Positions 36,235 through 48,380 of a DNA stretch of 64,000 nucleotides are shown here, in pieces. The notes below the pieces were generated by a model. That model did no database searches and had not been told where the DNA came from. It worked only from the letters and a program-made list of their open reading frames with translations. How positions within the stretch are numbered: position 1 is the stretch's first letter; each line of letters starts with the position of its first letter. Both the position numbers and the translations under genes were made by a program. The stretch is from contig JAHLJT010002630.1 of the NCBI GenBank assembly GCA_031308135.1, positions 100,313,608 to 100,377,607 on the forward strand. The letters run 5' to 3'. Origin of the DNA: Acheta domesticus. Lineage: Eukaryota; Arthropoda; Insecta; Orthoptera; Gryllidae.

Positions 36235-37302
36235 TTACTTCTGATGATTAACAACATCCTTCAATAGAAACTTAACGGATTTCATACTGAATATGAAAAC
36301 TTACATATTCTTATTACTAAATGTAACCCAAATTTTATTTGCTTTCAAAAGAAAATTTCGGTAATAAAAATATTCAACAACTTAAAAATTAAAATATCTG
36401 TTACAGAAATTGTTCTAATGCCTATCCAGCCAGTGGCAGGGTTGCCATACACAGAAAAAAATACTTCAAACTAAAGAAATTATAATAAACAAGCCAATGG
36501 AACACGTGTGTGTTCAAATCAATCTCGGAACATCAAAACGTAATATTTTCATCATTTTTCTCTCCATTAACGTAAATTCCTATGAAAGAGAAATAAAAAA
36601 ACTATCCTTACTTTTACTCCATCGCCAATTATTATTGTCAATGATTTTAATAGTCACAATCTCTCATTGGATTCATATAACAAAGACTCACGAGCAAGAA
36701 TCACCAAAAATATTCTAGATCCCAACATTATTATTATTATATTATTGTTATTATTATTATGAATAAAAACTAAGCCAACACATAAAATATTTAGTTCCAT
36801 TGACCGTTATTTTTGTTCTTCATCTATACGCATCCATTTGGACTGGTCAACTGAAGATTCTCCTTCTGGTAGTAATCACTTCCCAATTTTACTCAGTAAA
36901 GCTAAAAATTCATTACAATGCAGTCACCTTAATACAAACCCTAATTGGAACTTCTTGTTACAAAATTTTAACAAATATAGAGAATTTGTCTCTCAAATAG
37001 AATAGATCCAAGTATTCCCCTTTGTCAAAGAAATCAATGAAAGGTTCTTCTACAAACTCTTCCAGAGAATCAATTAAAATTTCAATACTTAAAAAAAAGA
37101 ATAGTAACAGTGTACACGCAGAGACCAGCAGTGAACCTAAGAACAGCGAAGAAGAAAACTACATTTTACGTATACACATGAATAAAATTTCATCTCACCC
37201 AAACAACACAATCTAAAACGAAATATTTATTAACAACAGAAAACGAAGAAATTTCTTAAAGCACTATTGCACACCTTCAAGAACTTGATTTTCCTTCTTT
37301 AA
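36235..37302 (+). pseudogene. I-like LINE relic, endonuclease part
   Basis: Decayed AP endonuclease in shifting plus-strand frames: a CNPNFICFQ block, then NDFNSHNLSLDS (GDFN motif) near 36650. SSIRIHLDWSTEDSPSGSNH (SDH motif region) follows near 36825. At about 37105 the text jumps to the reverse-transcriptase thumb (CSVHAET-like, KISSHPNNTI), so most of the reverse transcriptase is deleted. Paralog A keeps the thumb part at 57960-58090. Confidence 0.65.
36729..36763. repeat. (TTA)n microsatellite
   Basis: Short imperfect run of tta/tat triplets inside the LINE relic. Confidence 0.85.
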
Positions 37303-39008
37303 TAATAGAACGCCCAGAGGCGTCATTTTGACTCCTAGCGGTCTTTGTGTCCTTTTAACTTCTTTGTTTTTGAAAATAGAATTTTGTGATTTCGTGACTT
37401 TTCATCAATTTCAATTATTTACAGTATGCGAAAAACTGAATCATGTAATATAATATTTCATGAAAAATTATCGAATTTACCTAGAACGCCCGCGAAGTGT
37501 CATTTCGACTCGTTGGATACTGATCCGAACTTGTAGGTGCTGTTTCATACATTTGAAAGCTGAAAAATGTTTAACGTGTCTCCTAGTATTTCAGATACCT
37601 TCTTAAGAAATATACGAGCATTCTTTCCCCTTTGCATTATTTTCAGGACTTATTATTCAATACATAAAAAATCTCGAGTCATGAGTAGTTTCGTCAAGGA
37701 ACAGCAAAAATATAATTGTTTCGAAAATCAAATTGTCACTTGATAGAAGAGGATTGTTATTAACATAAGTTCCAATGAAAAGATATTTCTTATTATTTAT
37801 ATAAAGGGAAATGTTCCAACTTTAGAATTTTTAGTGCACAGGAGGGCAATTTGAACTGCAGATGATGATGTAGTCAGATATACAACTTCGTTTTTATTCA
37901 CTCTTATTTAAGTAATCATGATTTTCGAATTAATAAGAGAGGTTTGAGAACAAATAAAGACTAATTTCACTGATTTTATCTGAAAAATATTCTTTTAGTA
38001 TGAAGTAAAACGTTTACAAACTGTAGACGTATGTCAGATGAACAATACGCCGGCATTTTCCTTTCATACTTGATGTATTTACACAGTTTATGGTGTACAC
38101 ATCTAATAAAATAAGCAACAATAATGCCTTGTGGGGGATGACACTAAAAATGTGTGTCAATTTGTTTTTCCATTCACTGGAAATATTGGGGAAGTATTGA
38201 AAATCGAGGGGAAACTCTGAAAAATGTAGCCGTGAACTACGCATCAGAATACTTGACAGATGTTCATCAAACGTGTGGATAATATTCTAACAAATGTGCT
38301 TGAAAATTGTGGCCTGCACAAGACATTAAACGTTTGAATCATCCAACTGAACGTATTTTATACTGTATGCGTAGTAAAGACAGTAAAGAAAAAAGTAAAT
38401 AAAACCCGAACAAGAACAAAGTGCAGTTTAGAATATGCGATTAAATTTCTTTGAAAACTCCGTCATGACACGGACATCAACTTTCTTTCGGTATGAAGAA
38501 AACACAAATTTGTACCATATGTTTGTTTATAATAAATATTATTTAAATAAAATATTAAGTAAACAAAATGACATAATGCGAGAGAGTGCAATATAAAGTG
38601 CAATAATAAGTGCAATATAAAAGAAATCTATTTTTCTGACATATGTAAAACTCGTATTACGGAAAATTAAAAGTTGTTAACGTTTTAATTGTTATTGTTG
38701 CAAAAGTATTTTTAATAGGAAAAAGTTAATTTTTCAACACAATTTTGTCCGTTTTCTTTCCCATTCCGTCCAAGATGTTGCTTTAACTTCCATTCTGCGC
38801 AATAAAATTGGCAAGATTGGTTTAAAATATATTTAAGTTGTGGCGTAATAATTCCATTATATACTAAACAATTATCTTTAATATTGTTTTACTAACGTAG
38901 ATAAATATTTTTGTAATATTTTCTTTTGAGAAGTATCGTTGAAGGCTCGGAGTCGAAAAGACTCCGCTGGGCGTTCTGGGGGGTACACGAAAGCCGGGCG
39001 TTCCAGAG
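37303..39008. mobile_element. TTAA-flanked element 2, 1706 bp
   Basis: Flanked by TTAA at 37299-37302 and 39009-39012. Paralog A has the single TTAA at 58174-58177. The ends share GAACGCCC close to each terminus, and that motif recurs inside both ends (about 37487, about 38970) followed by a 'ttcgactc' block, giving subterminal repeats. No transposase domain was recognised; a 76-codon minus frame at 38014-38244 is unassigned. Confidence 0.8.
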
Positions 39009-39012
39009 TTAA

Positions 39013-39300
39013 AAGTAAATACAAATCTCAACTCTTTCATCAAAGAAGACACTAATGATACTGTATATCAATCCCTATTCAACGAACTACAAAATAAATA
39101 AAGTCTACTTACAAATTCATACAGATTTTTTAAAAGATAATTACAGATTCAAACACTCTCCAAACTCGGATCCGGCAATAGTTGAAGTCAACAGAAACAT
39201 TCTTTGTACTCGGTTACATAATTAATGCTCCATTTTCTACTGTGAAGTTTATGCTATCCTTGCCGCACTCAAATGCATTGAAGAAAAGTAAATGTGTGTG
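39013..39300 (+). pseudogene. I-like LINE relic, start of RNase H part
   Basis: Continues the LINE after TTAA element 2. It ends with FYCEVYAILAALKCIEE, which resembles the second RNase H block (AE..AI..AL). It then breaks at a TG-rich microsatellite and resumes at about 41070. Confidence 0.5.
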
Positions 39301-40589
39301 TGTGTATGTATATATATAGAAACAAAAACTATTGAAACAGTTTTATCAAATCCAAGATATGTCTCTATTATTGACATGTTGGGCTTCTATGATGGGTTCG
39401 AATATGCAAGGGGCACAATTCGGCTTACCTCATCGTTCGACCACAATCTGCCCCCTGTAGACTCGCTTCCATACGGAAAACGACAAAACCTGAAAGTGAT
39501 TTTAATGATGTGCCAGATTGCACAATAATAACCACGTTTGTTTTTGTACTTTCTTTAGCACTAGAACAGTTTGAATTTAATGTTATTAAAGAATTCATTT
39601 AAATCGAAACAACATCCTTTGAAAATAATTAGCTTTGGTCAGAACCATGAGAAATAAAATAATTGTTCGTACGAACTTTAACCTGAGCTCTCTTCCCGTT
39701 GTATCGTTGGATGCTCCGCTCGGACGCTCGTACCTCCACACCATCACCTTCGACCAGTCTTGATGCCTTCTATCTTGTATCCTCCGGCACGCTACGAAGT
39801 CACTCCCATTCACATAATGTACTAGCCTCCCATATCACTATCAGCACTTGTTCGGCAAAATATTTACAAGTTCATTTAGCTTAGTGCTTCACCTTCGTCA
39901 CAGGTGAAAACTAATCAAAGTCGGCAATTTTTTCTTAAAAGTTCCTCCCTATCAGTAAGAAAATTCTCCAAGTCTATGCACGGTTTTACCAAAATATTTC
40001 AATGTTCCACTTTCACTCGCGGAAGGAAAAAGTTAAAGTCTCGAACTGTATCTCCGGAATTTTTTAGAAGTCTCTACTTTCGACCACAAAAATCTACTAA
40101 GTCTCAACTCGAACACGCACCCCCTAATTCAGAGATGATCCTCTCGCTATGAGATCTGAGCTCCAACTAATTTTTTCGTTCTTCAATCCAGGAAAACTCG
40201 TGTTCATTGATGTCCAAAATTCTGTTTTACATTCCCTACCAACGGATTCTTATTAGGTATTCACTCCTCTAACCAAGGAGCACTCTTGGGCGAAATTTCC
40301 TCTCTTACGCATCTTTCGACTGATTTTACATTACATTCACGGGCTCATGAAATTGTTTACTTCCGTTACTACGGTGCCCGTTTACCAAATATCGTGGCAT
40401 GTTAAACATCGGTGTCCTCAATAGCAACCTGTTACTACGGTGCCTAATTCTAATTTAAATTAGCGTTAAAGCCTTAAATTATTCAATTTCGAATGCCCTC
40501 CCGCATTTGGTATATCACAATATTTATATATATGGGAGTAAGTGGCAATAAATATGGCAATAAATAAGTCGCAAACCGGAATTGAGGCA
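39301..40589. other. Inserted sequence of unknown nature
   Basis: Lies inside the LINE relic and is absent from paralog A, so it is an insertion of at least one element. It starts with a (TG)n/(TA)n run at about 39295-39320. The part near 39680-40150 is GC-richer and contains frames of 60-80 codons without recognisable domains. I could not identify terminal repeats. Confidence 0.4.
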
Positions 40590-41062
40590 AAAATAATCAA
40601 AGTAACTTTCTGACATTTATTTCACTTTTCCGCATAATCACCCTGTACATTCAGTCACTTATCCCATCTCATTACAACTCCTCGGAAGCCAGCAGCAAAG
40701 AAGTCCATTGGTTGCTGTCGCAGCCAACGTGTAATCTCAAGATTACGGCATCAACTGCATCAAAATGACGGCCACCAAATGATTTCTTAGGGGCCCAAAC
40801 AGATGAAAATCACTGGGTGCTAAGTCAGGGCTGTACGGTGGATGTTCCAAGCGTTCCCAATGAAATGTCCGTAACAGCTCCTGCGTTGGTCGTGCTGTGT
40901 GAGGGCAGGCATTGTCATCCAGAAGAATCAAACCCTTTGACAGGAGTCCAGGTCGCTTGCGGCGAATGGCCTGTCGGAGTTCCCGCAGAGTGGGGCAGTA
41001 CAATATTGCATTCACAGTTTCACCATAATCTAGGAGGTTACACGTTCGCTGCAACAGCATCC
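40590..41062 (-). pseudogene. Mariner transposase fragment
   Basis: A minus-strand frame of 105 codons contains RRKRPGLLSKGLILLDDN, then PHTARPTQELLRTFHWERLE and HPPYSPDLAPSDFHLFGPL. These are the second and third catalytic regions of a mariner-family transposase (DN, then the SPDLAPSDFHLF signature). The N-terminal half is missing and the C-terminus is decayed. It lies within the insertion that splits the LINE. Confidence 0.88.
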
Positions 41063-41069
41063 AAAAGAT

Positions 41070-41620
41070 TTATATATATAATTTTCTAATTCATTGAGGG
41101 TATTAAAATGTTTGAGTAATGTAACTAAAAGTGAAGCAATTATAAATGCCATCATCGATTTTTACAATGGTTTAGCATATAAGAAAATAGCCATATTTCT
41201 TTCATGGATTCCATTACATAAAGAAATCCAACGTAATATCCTGGTGGATTCAGCTGCTAAGCAAGCAACTTAACTCCCTCTCCAAGACAAAACAGTTGCA
41301 TATGATGACACAAAGAAAGAACTCCATACACATCTTAAGCTCCACTGGAATACCATGTGGTATAATCAATCTAGTCACCTCCACCAAATCAGAAGTATTT
41401 TTCAAAATGACACACCTTCCCTTCAAAGCAGAAACTATAAGAGAACTAGCTGTCTTACGCATTCACATCTGTTCACGAAAAAACTCCACCACTTTGTGTA
41501 TCTTGTAATATTTCAATAATTATTCATCATATTTTAATAGATTGCCTAGTGTATTCAGAGCTACTTACAATATATTTCCTTCCAAATTGCCTTTATAAAT
41601 AGATGTTTTCGTTAGAAATT
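41070..41620 (+). pseudogene. I-like LINE relic, RNase H C-terminal part
   Basis: Plus-strand text SLRVLKCLSN, then IAIFLSWIPLHKEIQRNIL and VDSAAKQAT, the W.P.H.G..GN..AD..AK block of LINE RNase H. The post-RNase H region follows, with HSHLFTKKLHHF. Two or more frames are needed. Its last part is duplicated at 58220-58320 in paralog A. Confidence 0.7.
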
Positions 41621-41804
41621 TAGAAAGTCTTCGGCTTACAATTTCTAAAGGTTATAAAATTATTTGATGCAAGTTTTGTATAAATTGTCGCTAATGACCT
41701 TGTAGTTCATGGAACCAGAAAAATAAAGCTTATTAAAAAAACTCCTTTTGACATGAATGTGTAATTAAACATGAAAAACATACATGCCCATATTAAAATA
41801 TTAA

Positions 41805-43600
41805 CCCATTTTATCCCAAATTATTTTTTGTAACTTTTTCATTTTTTTAACATATTAACAACATATAATAGGTCTGAGGAGAACATTGTGAGAGTAACAG
41901 GGACTTTATCAATTTTAGTTTAGAAATAATTGCATGTTCCAAAAATGGAACAGTGGGATCGAATGGGTAACATGTTTCTAAAATATATATTATATTTTTA
42001 TTTCGGTTATTTACTGTTTTCTAAAGATAAATAGCTTAAAAATAATAAAAATGATACTAAAAATTACATTCTATGATATATTTCAAATGATTCTGCATGT
42101 AGAGAAGTGTTGGACTTCTTGAATTTTCTGTGTTTTTCTTACAATGCCAATGTAGATATTGGCATTGTAACACTCCTTGTTATGACCCACAATTAAATGA
42201 TCGATCTCATCATATCTTACATAATTAAGCACACTCTTGCAATTTTCGAAGGATCTAGTGATGGCCGTCCTAATAGAGAACTTGTATATTTCTGGAAGCA
42301 ACACGTAGAAACAAGTAAAACGGCTTAAAAAATGGATGGGTTTTCCCATTATGGGCTGCTTGCTGCTCTCCTTCCCATAATAAGATATTACTGCTTCCTC
42401 AAAACAGTTCTTTCGTTTGTAAAAGCATGAAGCCACTGCTCGTTTAGTGTAATCCATAATGGGCAAACTTTTAGCAAATTTATCTGTTCTTGATAAACGT
42501 GAATTGTCGGACACGTAAATATTAATTTTCAAGAAAATTATTTCTTGCAACAGTTACTTCAAAACGAAAGTCATTCTTATGACTGGAATATAAATTAGTA
42601 AGGTGTACCATTATATTTAAACATTAATAATTATGATAAAATCATTCCAACAAGTGCACAGACATCATTTCTTCTTCCGTAAAAGAGAGCGAAATCCATT
42701 TTTTGGGGGGATCCTGCTGAATGTCTATGAGAAATCATTCTCGAATTATCTTTCCCTCTTTATTACAATTATCTGATTTTGATACCACTTGTATACGTCT
42801 TCCATCTGAATTTTCATAATTCTATCTATATTTCAGTGTTACTTCAGGTTCTGAACTCGGGGCCGAAACATCAGCAACAACAGATATACACTGTCCAAAT
42901 GGCATTCTAACATGTAAATATGTAATATTGAGGAAGTGCATAGAGGATATACCAAAAACCACGAAACAAACTATAATTCCAATGTCTTCATCTATAATAA
43001 TTTGGGAGTCAGTTCTCTAGAGCACATTAGCTTCTGTACATCCTCTTAGCTGATTTCTGCTGAGATTATCCCCCAGAATCCTCATCAGAAAGGAAATTAG
43101 GAGAAGAAATAAAAACTTCTGCGTACAATAATAGTCTTATTCTTTCAGAATGCTAATGATCTCGTCGACATGTAGGCTACATAGGGAAAATAAAACATGC
43201 AGGTCATTCAATCCCACTTTTCCAAAAATAGAACATCAAGATTTATTACATAATTTCTGGCTTAGGTTTCAGTCAAATGAGAGGACGATAGGTTCATCAT
43301 CAAAATACATGTTTTCTTCAATGTTCACAAATATTGATAAGCAAATACACCACACTGCCTGTTATTACATACTTCCTGTTTCTTTTCAGACACCTTGTCA
43401 CCAAATGGGGGTATTTTTAAGTAATTATTCATCCTCGTCACTGAGATTTCACGAAATGTGAGCATGTGAACCAGACTACTAATCCTTCTTCTCAATAATA
43501 AAGGGAACTAGCATGGAACCGAGAGCGAATAATGACATTTCTGAGATAAAAGAAAAATGTTCCAAAAATGGAACAGTGGGAGATCTCTGCTTATCTTTCC
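41805..43600 (-). pseudogene. piggyBac-like transposon relic
   Basis: The left end starts CCCATTTTATCCCAAATT directly after TTAA (41801-41804). Paralog A has the empty TTAA at 58517-58520. On the minus strand, decayed frames give a serine/aspartate-rich N-terminal part with VVSKSDNCNKEGK near 42760. A block FYKRKNCFEEAVISYYGKES near 42400 resembles the 'W.DN..V.l.SN' region. VRYDEIDHLIVGHNKE and a C-terminal LHAESFEIYH near 42090 fit the cysteine-rich end of piggyBac proteins. The palindromic motif gttccaaaaatggaac occurs near both ends (41935, 43558). The MGGVD core was not found. The right end is unclear; the inserted stretch reaches about 45295. Confidence 0.55.
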
Positions 43601-44502
43601 AGCAACTGGGGTTTCTAGGAATGAAAAGAAGCGGACTACTTTATGTAAATTGTATTATTTGTTTGGCCAGCTTTTTATTTAAAATCATGTATTAGACAAG
43701 ACCAGAAATGAATTCTTTAACTGGTTTATCCATGCCCCATCATACCCTGCCCATTATCCCAATTGCTACATCCCATGTCATCCAATTTCATCTTGCTTCA
43801 TTCCACCCTGCCCTCCTCCACACACAACACTTCTTTGACTTGCTACAATCACGTTGGTAGGGGCAGCGGCAAACACATGCACTGCTGATTAATCCCAGCA
43901 AACTCCCAGTAACAATTTTAATCTTCATTACTCAAAGCTTCAATGAGATACTCAAATGAATCAAAATGCATTTAGACAATGAATTTCAAGGTTTTTTTAT
44001 AAACACTCAATTACATTCGTTAGATTTATTGTGTTTTTGAACTATCTGCGCCAACTGAAAGAGCGCACACTTAAATTTTGTTTGAACAGGTAAGAAAATA
44101 AGATGAAAGAAGTTTTACAATATTTCATTAAGATACTAATATCCGTGTTGTTTTGACTTGCAGCTGAACAAAATTTCATTAACTCTTCTGTGGCAACAAA
44201 ATTGATTACATTATAGGTAACATTGTCTCTCAGACCCTGCAAATTGTTTGGCGTTTTTTAACGTGTTATACAATTACAAAACTTGTATCGAGTATACTTG
44301 TTATACAACTATTAATACTTAAATTTCAATCAAGATTTTCACATTATAATAGAAACAACATTGAAACTAAATGTTTAAAGCGGAGTTGTTACAACAATGT
44401 TTAAAGCAAGTGAAATTCCGTTTCGCAAAGTTTTTTATTTTTTTTTGGAAATCAATATTATAAATTTGATTATTGGTCAGAACAAAACTATAGTTTGGCA
44501 AA

Positions 44503-44542
<40 letters not shown>

Positions 44543-45295
44543 ACCCTTGTTCTTTATATAATACAAAAAATATAATTGTTTTTTTAATTAGTCCGTATAA
44601 TCCCTAGCAAAAAGCCTTCCCATCAGTGTATCAAAAGCTATTTAGCTGGTTTTATATCTTCAGACAATCTGGCCCAAGTCATAAAAACAAATGAATTGGT
44701 TTTATATAACCTCAACTTCATACTTGTGTAGTATGCTGATGTGATACTATTGCGAAATCTACATTTTTCAACTACATTTTAAGACATTAATGAAAAATTA
44801 CTTATATTGCTTGTAAATTCCAATTGAATAATTACGATAATCTGAAATATTTATATTTTATTAAAATTAAAATTAATATTAACTTAAAATTTCATTAATT
44901 TTTAAGTGAAAATATCACATCTTTTATTAGTTAACAATACTACACAAGTTTTTTGTTAAAATATTTTGGACAAGTATTGATGGATTATGTTCTTAACAAC
45001 TAAACAAAGAATTGGCAAATTCTACTTTTTCATCTTTACTTTTTTAAACGAGTTCTAAAAATCTTAAGTAACTTAAGTAGTGAATTGATGCTTTTGAGAT
45101 AGATCACTCAAAAAGGCTCAACTTTAAAATAAACTGAAGATAATAGGCAAAGAAGTTTCATCACAGAAGCAAATTTTACTAATTTCATTCAAATGACATA
45201 AATGCTACATGCGAATTCACTAAATGGAAGAATGGTATCTCGACTAGCCGTTTCTGAATACACAGATGAATCTAGTTAAATTTAACACAACAAAA
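43601..45295. other. AT-rich insertion remainder, nothing recognised
   Basis: Absent from paralog A, hence part of, or inserted with, the piggyBac relic. It holds a (CA)n run at about 44506-44538 and otherwise low-complexity AT-rich sequence. The 66-codon minus frame at 44042-44242 has no recognisable domain. Confidence 0.45.
44506..44538. repeat. (CA)n microsatellite
   Basis: Uninterrupted CA dinucleotides, about 16 units. Confidence 0.95.
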
Positions 45296-45832
45296 ATTAA
45301 ATCTTCCGGTTCAAGTTCTTGAAATTTCAAATCAAATGAAGCTACTGTTTTGATACAGTTCATGGCGCGTTCAAACGCAAATGTAGTTACATCCCTTCAG
45401 TGATGGTAACACCTTCCCTTTCTCTTTAATCTCCACACCCAAAAATGGCATAATGACCATGACAATTTAGACGCAGGAAGGTAGCTTTCCTTAACAAGCT
45501 GTTATTTGTAAAACCTATCCAGAATCACCTTCCAAAGCATGAACCCCATTAAATCCGATTAACCATAATATTCAGTTTTCCTTTTGTCAGAACAACACAT
45601 TAGACATTTCTGTGAAACTTTGAATTTTCTCCTGCTCTAACAGGAATTCAACCGAGGTACTTAAGAACTGAAACCTCACACACTATCACTCATCTCTCAA
45701 CACGCTTCAATGCTGAAAAATCTGCACTTTCATAATGGTGGCTGCTTCTTCAAACCCCAATAATGTCACATCAATCACATTTTTCAGAAGATAATGTCGC
45801 TAGATTATGTCACTAACACAAATATTACTCAC

Positions 45833-45883
45833 AAAAGCATTCCAGCAATCATCTTCATTCACATCATCCGGTTCTTCTTTTAC
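45833..45883 (-). CDS. C2H2 zinc-finger gene B, exon 2
   Basis: 51-bp minus-strand exon between acceptor cctctag and donor TTT/GTGAGT. It is phase 0 at both ends and encodes VKEEPDDVNEDDCWNAF. The KEEPDD motif is typical of 5' exons in insect multi-finger genes. It differs from the paralog A exon (59045-59095) at one residue (Asp for Gly). Flanking introns are conserved between paralogs over 45300-46165. Confidence 0.85.
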
Positions 45884-46079
45884 CTAGAGGTAACACAAAT
45901 GCAATCATTTAAAAACAAGGATAACTTTAACGTATGCTCCACTTAGAACATCCATTACAATCGAGTTTCAGCATCATTAATTACGGGTTCATTACATATA
46001 ACCTTAGATCATAGGAATTCATAATAAGTGACAAATCTCATTCCAACATTACTATGTCTAATTTATAGAAAATGCTTAC

Positions 46080-46127
46080 CGCTTCTACTTTAATAATGCT
46101 TTCTGTTAATATATTAATCTCTTCCAT
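46080..46127 (-). CDS. C2H2 zinc-finger gene B, exon 1
   Basis: 48-bp coding exon from ATG to donor GCG/GTAAGC, phase 0, encoding MEEINILTESIIKVEA. Upstream in the same frame a TGA occurs about 33 bp before the ATG, which fixes this ATG as the start. It joins in frame to exon 2, giving IKVEAVKEEPDD. A short non-coding leader continues to the right. A weak acceptor (gtattag) lies just upstream of the ATG, so an additional 5' exon is possible, for example in the CpG-rich stretch at 49350-49780. Confidence 0.82.
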
Positions 46128-46312
46128 AACTAATACAGCCAAATCACAAATCACAAGTCAACAAATTTATAACCTGGTATTGACAGAGCTTAGGGCAAGA
46201 AACGTTCTTTTAAAGAGTACTAAGCAATTCGCCCTGCACGCTCATTCAAGCCCTTCGGTCGCAACGGCATGGAAGGTGTACAATCCAGAGAGTAACAAAT
46301 ACCACAGCTTTA

Positions 46313-46565
46313 TACTGCGATTTTTCTAGGAAGAGCTCTCAAGATAACTCAAATCCCATCTTCGCGATGGAATATGTCACGGCATTTCGCGTCTTTTCTC
46401 GGTCTTGCCGGTGGAAGTCGCATGATCGCAAGCACTGCTTCATACGGTCGCGATCGTGCGAAATCTAGCGGAACGACTGTGAATGATACGAAATGCCGTG
46501 ACATATTCCATTGCGAAGATGCGATTTGAGTTATTTTGAGAGCTCTTCCTACAAAAATCGCAGTA
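46313..46565. mobile_element. TACTGCG MITE, copy 2, 253 bp
   Basis: Near-perfect long palindrome from TACTGCGATTTTTCTA to its complement, flanked by TA at 46311-46312 and 46566-46567. The empty site is at 59777-59778 in paralog A. Confidence 0.93.
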
Positions 46566-46649
46566 TATGCCATGAATCCCTGCTGCCTTCACAAGATGAG
46601 CTCGTAATACAGATTGTTGATATTTGCTGGGCGAACTTTTGATTCAAAC

Positions 46650-46683
46650 CACGAAGTCTAATTCGTGCCTTGTAGACTTCGTG
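46650..46683. mobile_element. 34-bp relic with P-like termini
   Basis: CACGAAGTCTA at the left and TGTAGACTTCGTG at the right enclose only about 10 bp, flanked by the exact 8-bp duplication ATTCAAAC (46642-46649 and 46684-46691). Paralog A has a single copy of the target near 59850. The termini equal those of the 3129-bp element at 59940-63068. Best read as an internal-deletion or imprecise-excision footprint. Confidence 0.85.
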
Positions 46684-47389
46684 ATTCAAACTGGGGGCTC
46701 GTTTTGGGGTGGAAGAATACGGCGATTTTAGATGCAAGGAGAAAGAATTATTCTGTTCTTGGTTAGTCGTTTCATGGGTGAATATTAATCCATGGCCATT
46801 CTTTCTGGTTTTATTCATTCTCGAAAGAACGCACGTATAGGCAAGAAAAATCGCCGAATGACATTTTAAGTAACAATCATATTTAGTTTAAGGAACAATC
46901 GCATTTACTTTATGGAACAATCAAATACACTGTATGGAAGAATCTTATTTATTTTCAGGAACGATCATTTACTTATTTTCTATTCATTATTTTCAATAAC
47001 TATTAATTTACCAATTATCTGCTATATTTAGAAAAGTGCCAGTATAGCCGCATATTGACGACGATACAATGGGTGAATACCATGAAGTGTTAATCCACGA
47101 GGATTCTTGGGTTTTTATTTCTTGGTGCGTGAGGGCCTTCTCCATGATCGAATGTCTCACGGCATAAATAATATGGTTGCTCTGTGGAACCTTATGGAAC
47201 CAGTGAAACAATGAACTGTGAAAATTGCAATAAACTTTGAACAGCGAAGATAGTATATCGAGACGAGTGAGTATAAATATTAATACCACCATAATCAAAC
47301 GTAATTAAAAGTAACGCCAGATTCATTACCGTTCCAAACTCGTGAAGAATTACACTTCGCATTACACTTAGGACACTTCAGACAACGTT

Positions 47390-47860
47390 TTAGCAAATGT
47401 GCACTCACACCTAAAATATGGAATAATTTTCGGGGAAAATGCCCCTGAAAGCACTCCCACATTTATTATCCAAAAACGAATACTGCAAACAATGACCAGC
47501 ACTCACAAGATTGAGTCATGCAAACCCCTGTTCAATAAATAAAGGATTCTTTCTCTACCATGCATGCACGTATTTGAAATAGTGGCCTTCACAGAGAAGA
47601 TTCTCACGAAAAACAATGACACTTTTACTCTTAATTCTGATGTACACAACCACAACACTCGTCAAATGTATAACCTACATGTTCCCCCCTCAAACTACAC
47701 TTTATCAAAACAGGACCCTAATAGAGGGCTTTACACTTTACAACACGCGAGGCCATGATATTAGAGACACAAACGTAATACATACGTTTCAAAGTAAATT
47801 GAAAGCTTTCCTGCTTAACAACATGTTGAAGCAGTGTGAAGGAATATACAAATCACAAAC
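47390..47860 (+). pseudogene. LINE reverse-transcriptase C-terminal relic
   Basis: Decayed frames parallel the C-terminus of the LINE at 12352-13653: IESCKPLFNK, then MHVFEIVAFTEKIL, NSDVHNHNTRQMYNLHVP and a VIHTFQSKLKAFLLNN tail. A shortened version lies at 63641-63777 in paralog A, so the insertion predates the duplication. Confidence 0.7.
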
Positions 47861-48102
47861 TCTACTTCCCATAACAAAATATAAATAAACAAAAACTTCT
47901 TATCCCATTTGACTTTCTGTTTCGTGTTGACTGTTCGAGCTGAAGCAAAGAAAAAGAACTGGCATATACTGTCCTGCATCTTGCCGTATTAAATTGCAGT
48001 TGATGTAGAAGGACAATCTCCGACCAAAATTCTATTTCCTTCAACCTTAATTTGACTGATACATTAGGCTCTATGATCAATAATGTTATATCATTTTTAA
48101 AT

Positions 48103-48135
48103 CAATACACCACCACCACCACCACCACTTACTGT

Positions 48136-48181
<46 letters not shown>

Positions 48182-48200
48182 ACCACCACTACTACCACCA
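48103..48200. repeat. Compound (CAC)n(CCG)n microsatellite
   Basis: Runs of cac, then ccg, then cac/cta triplets. Probably unstable in length. Confidence 0.97.
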
Positions 48201-48259
48201 CTATCATTAATTACAAGAATTGTAATTCAGCTGTGAGAATAATGACACTAACTCGATCA

Positions 48260-48380
48260 AGATTTTTTGCCCAGTTTCCGTTGATCCTTTGAGCAAATGC
48301 TAAGATGGTCCCCTTGCTTTCATTCTGGACAGTAAATGTAACTTCACTCTGCCCAAGTATTCTTGAGCACCCTCGTGCTT
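48260..48380 (-). repeat. Dispersed repeat shared with 12110-12225
   Basis: The reverse complement matches 12110-12225 ('gtgctcaa', 'agtgaagttacatttac', 'caaggggaccatcttagcat', 'tgatcgag'). No coding content recognised. Confidence 0.65.

Noticed and set aside
47564..47758. Independent small gene
   Set aside because: The translation matches the C-terminal part of the LINE reverse transcriptase at 12352-13653, so it is a retrotransposon relic.
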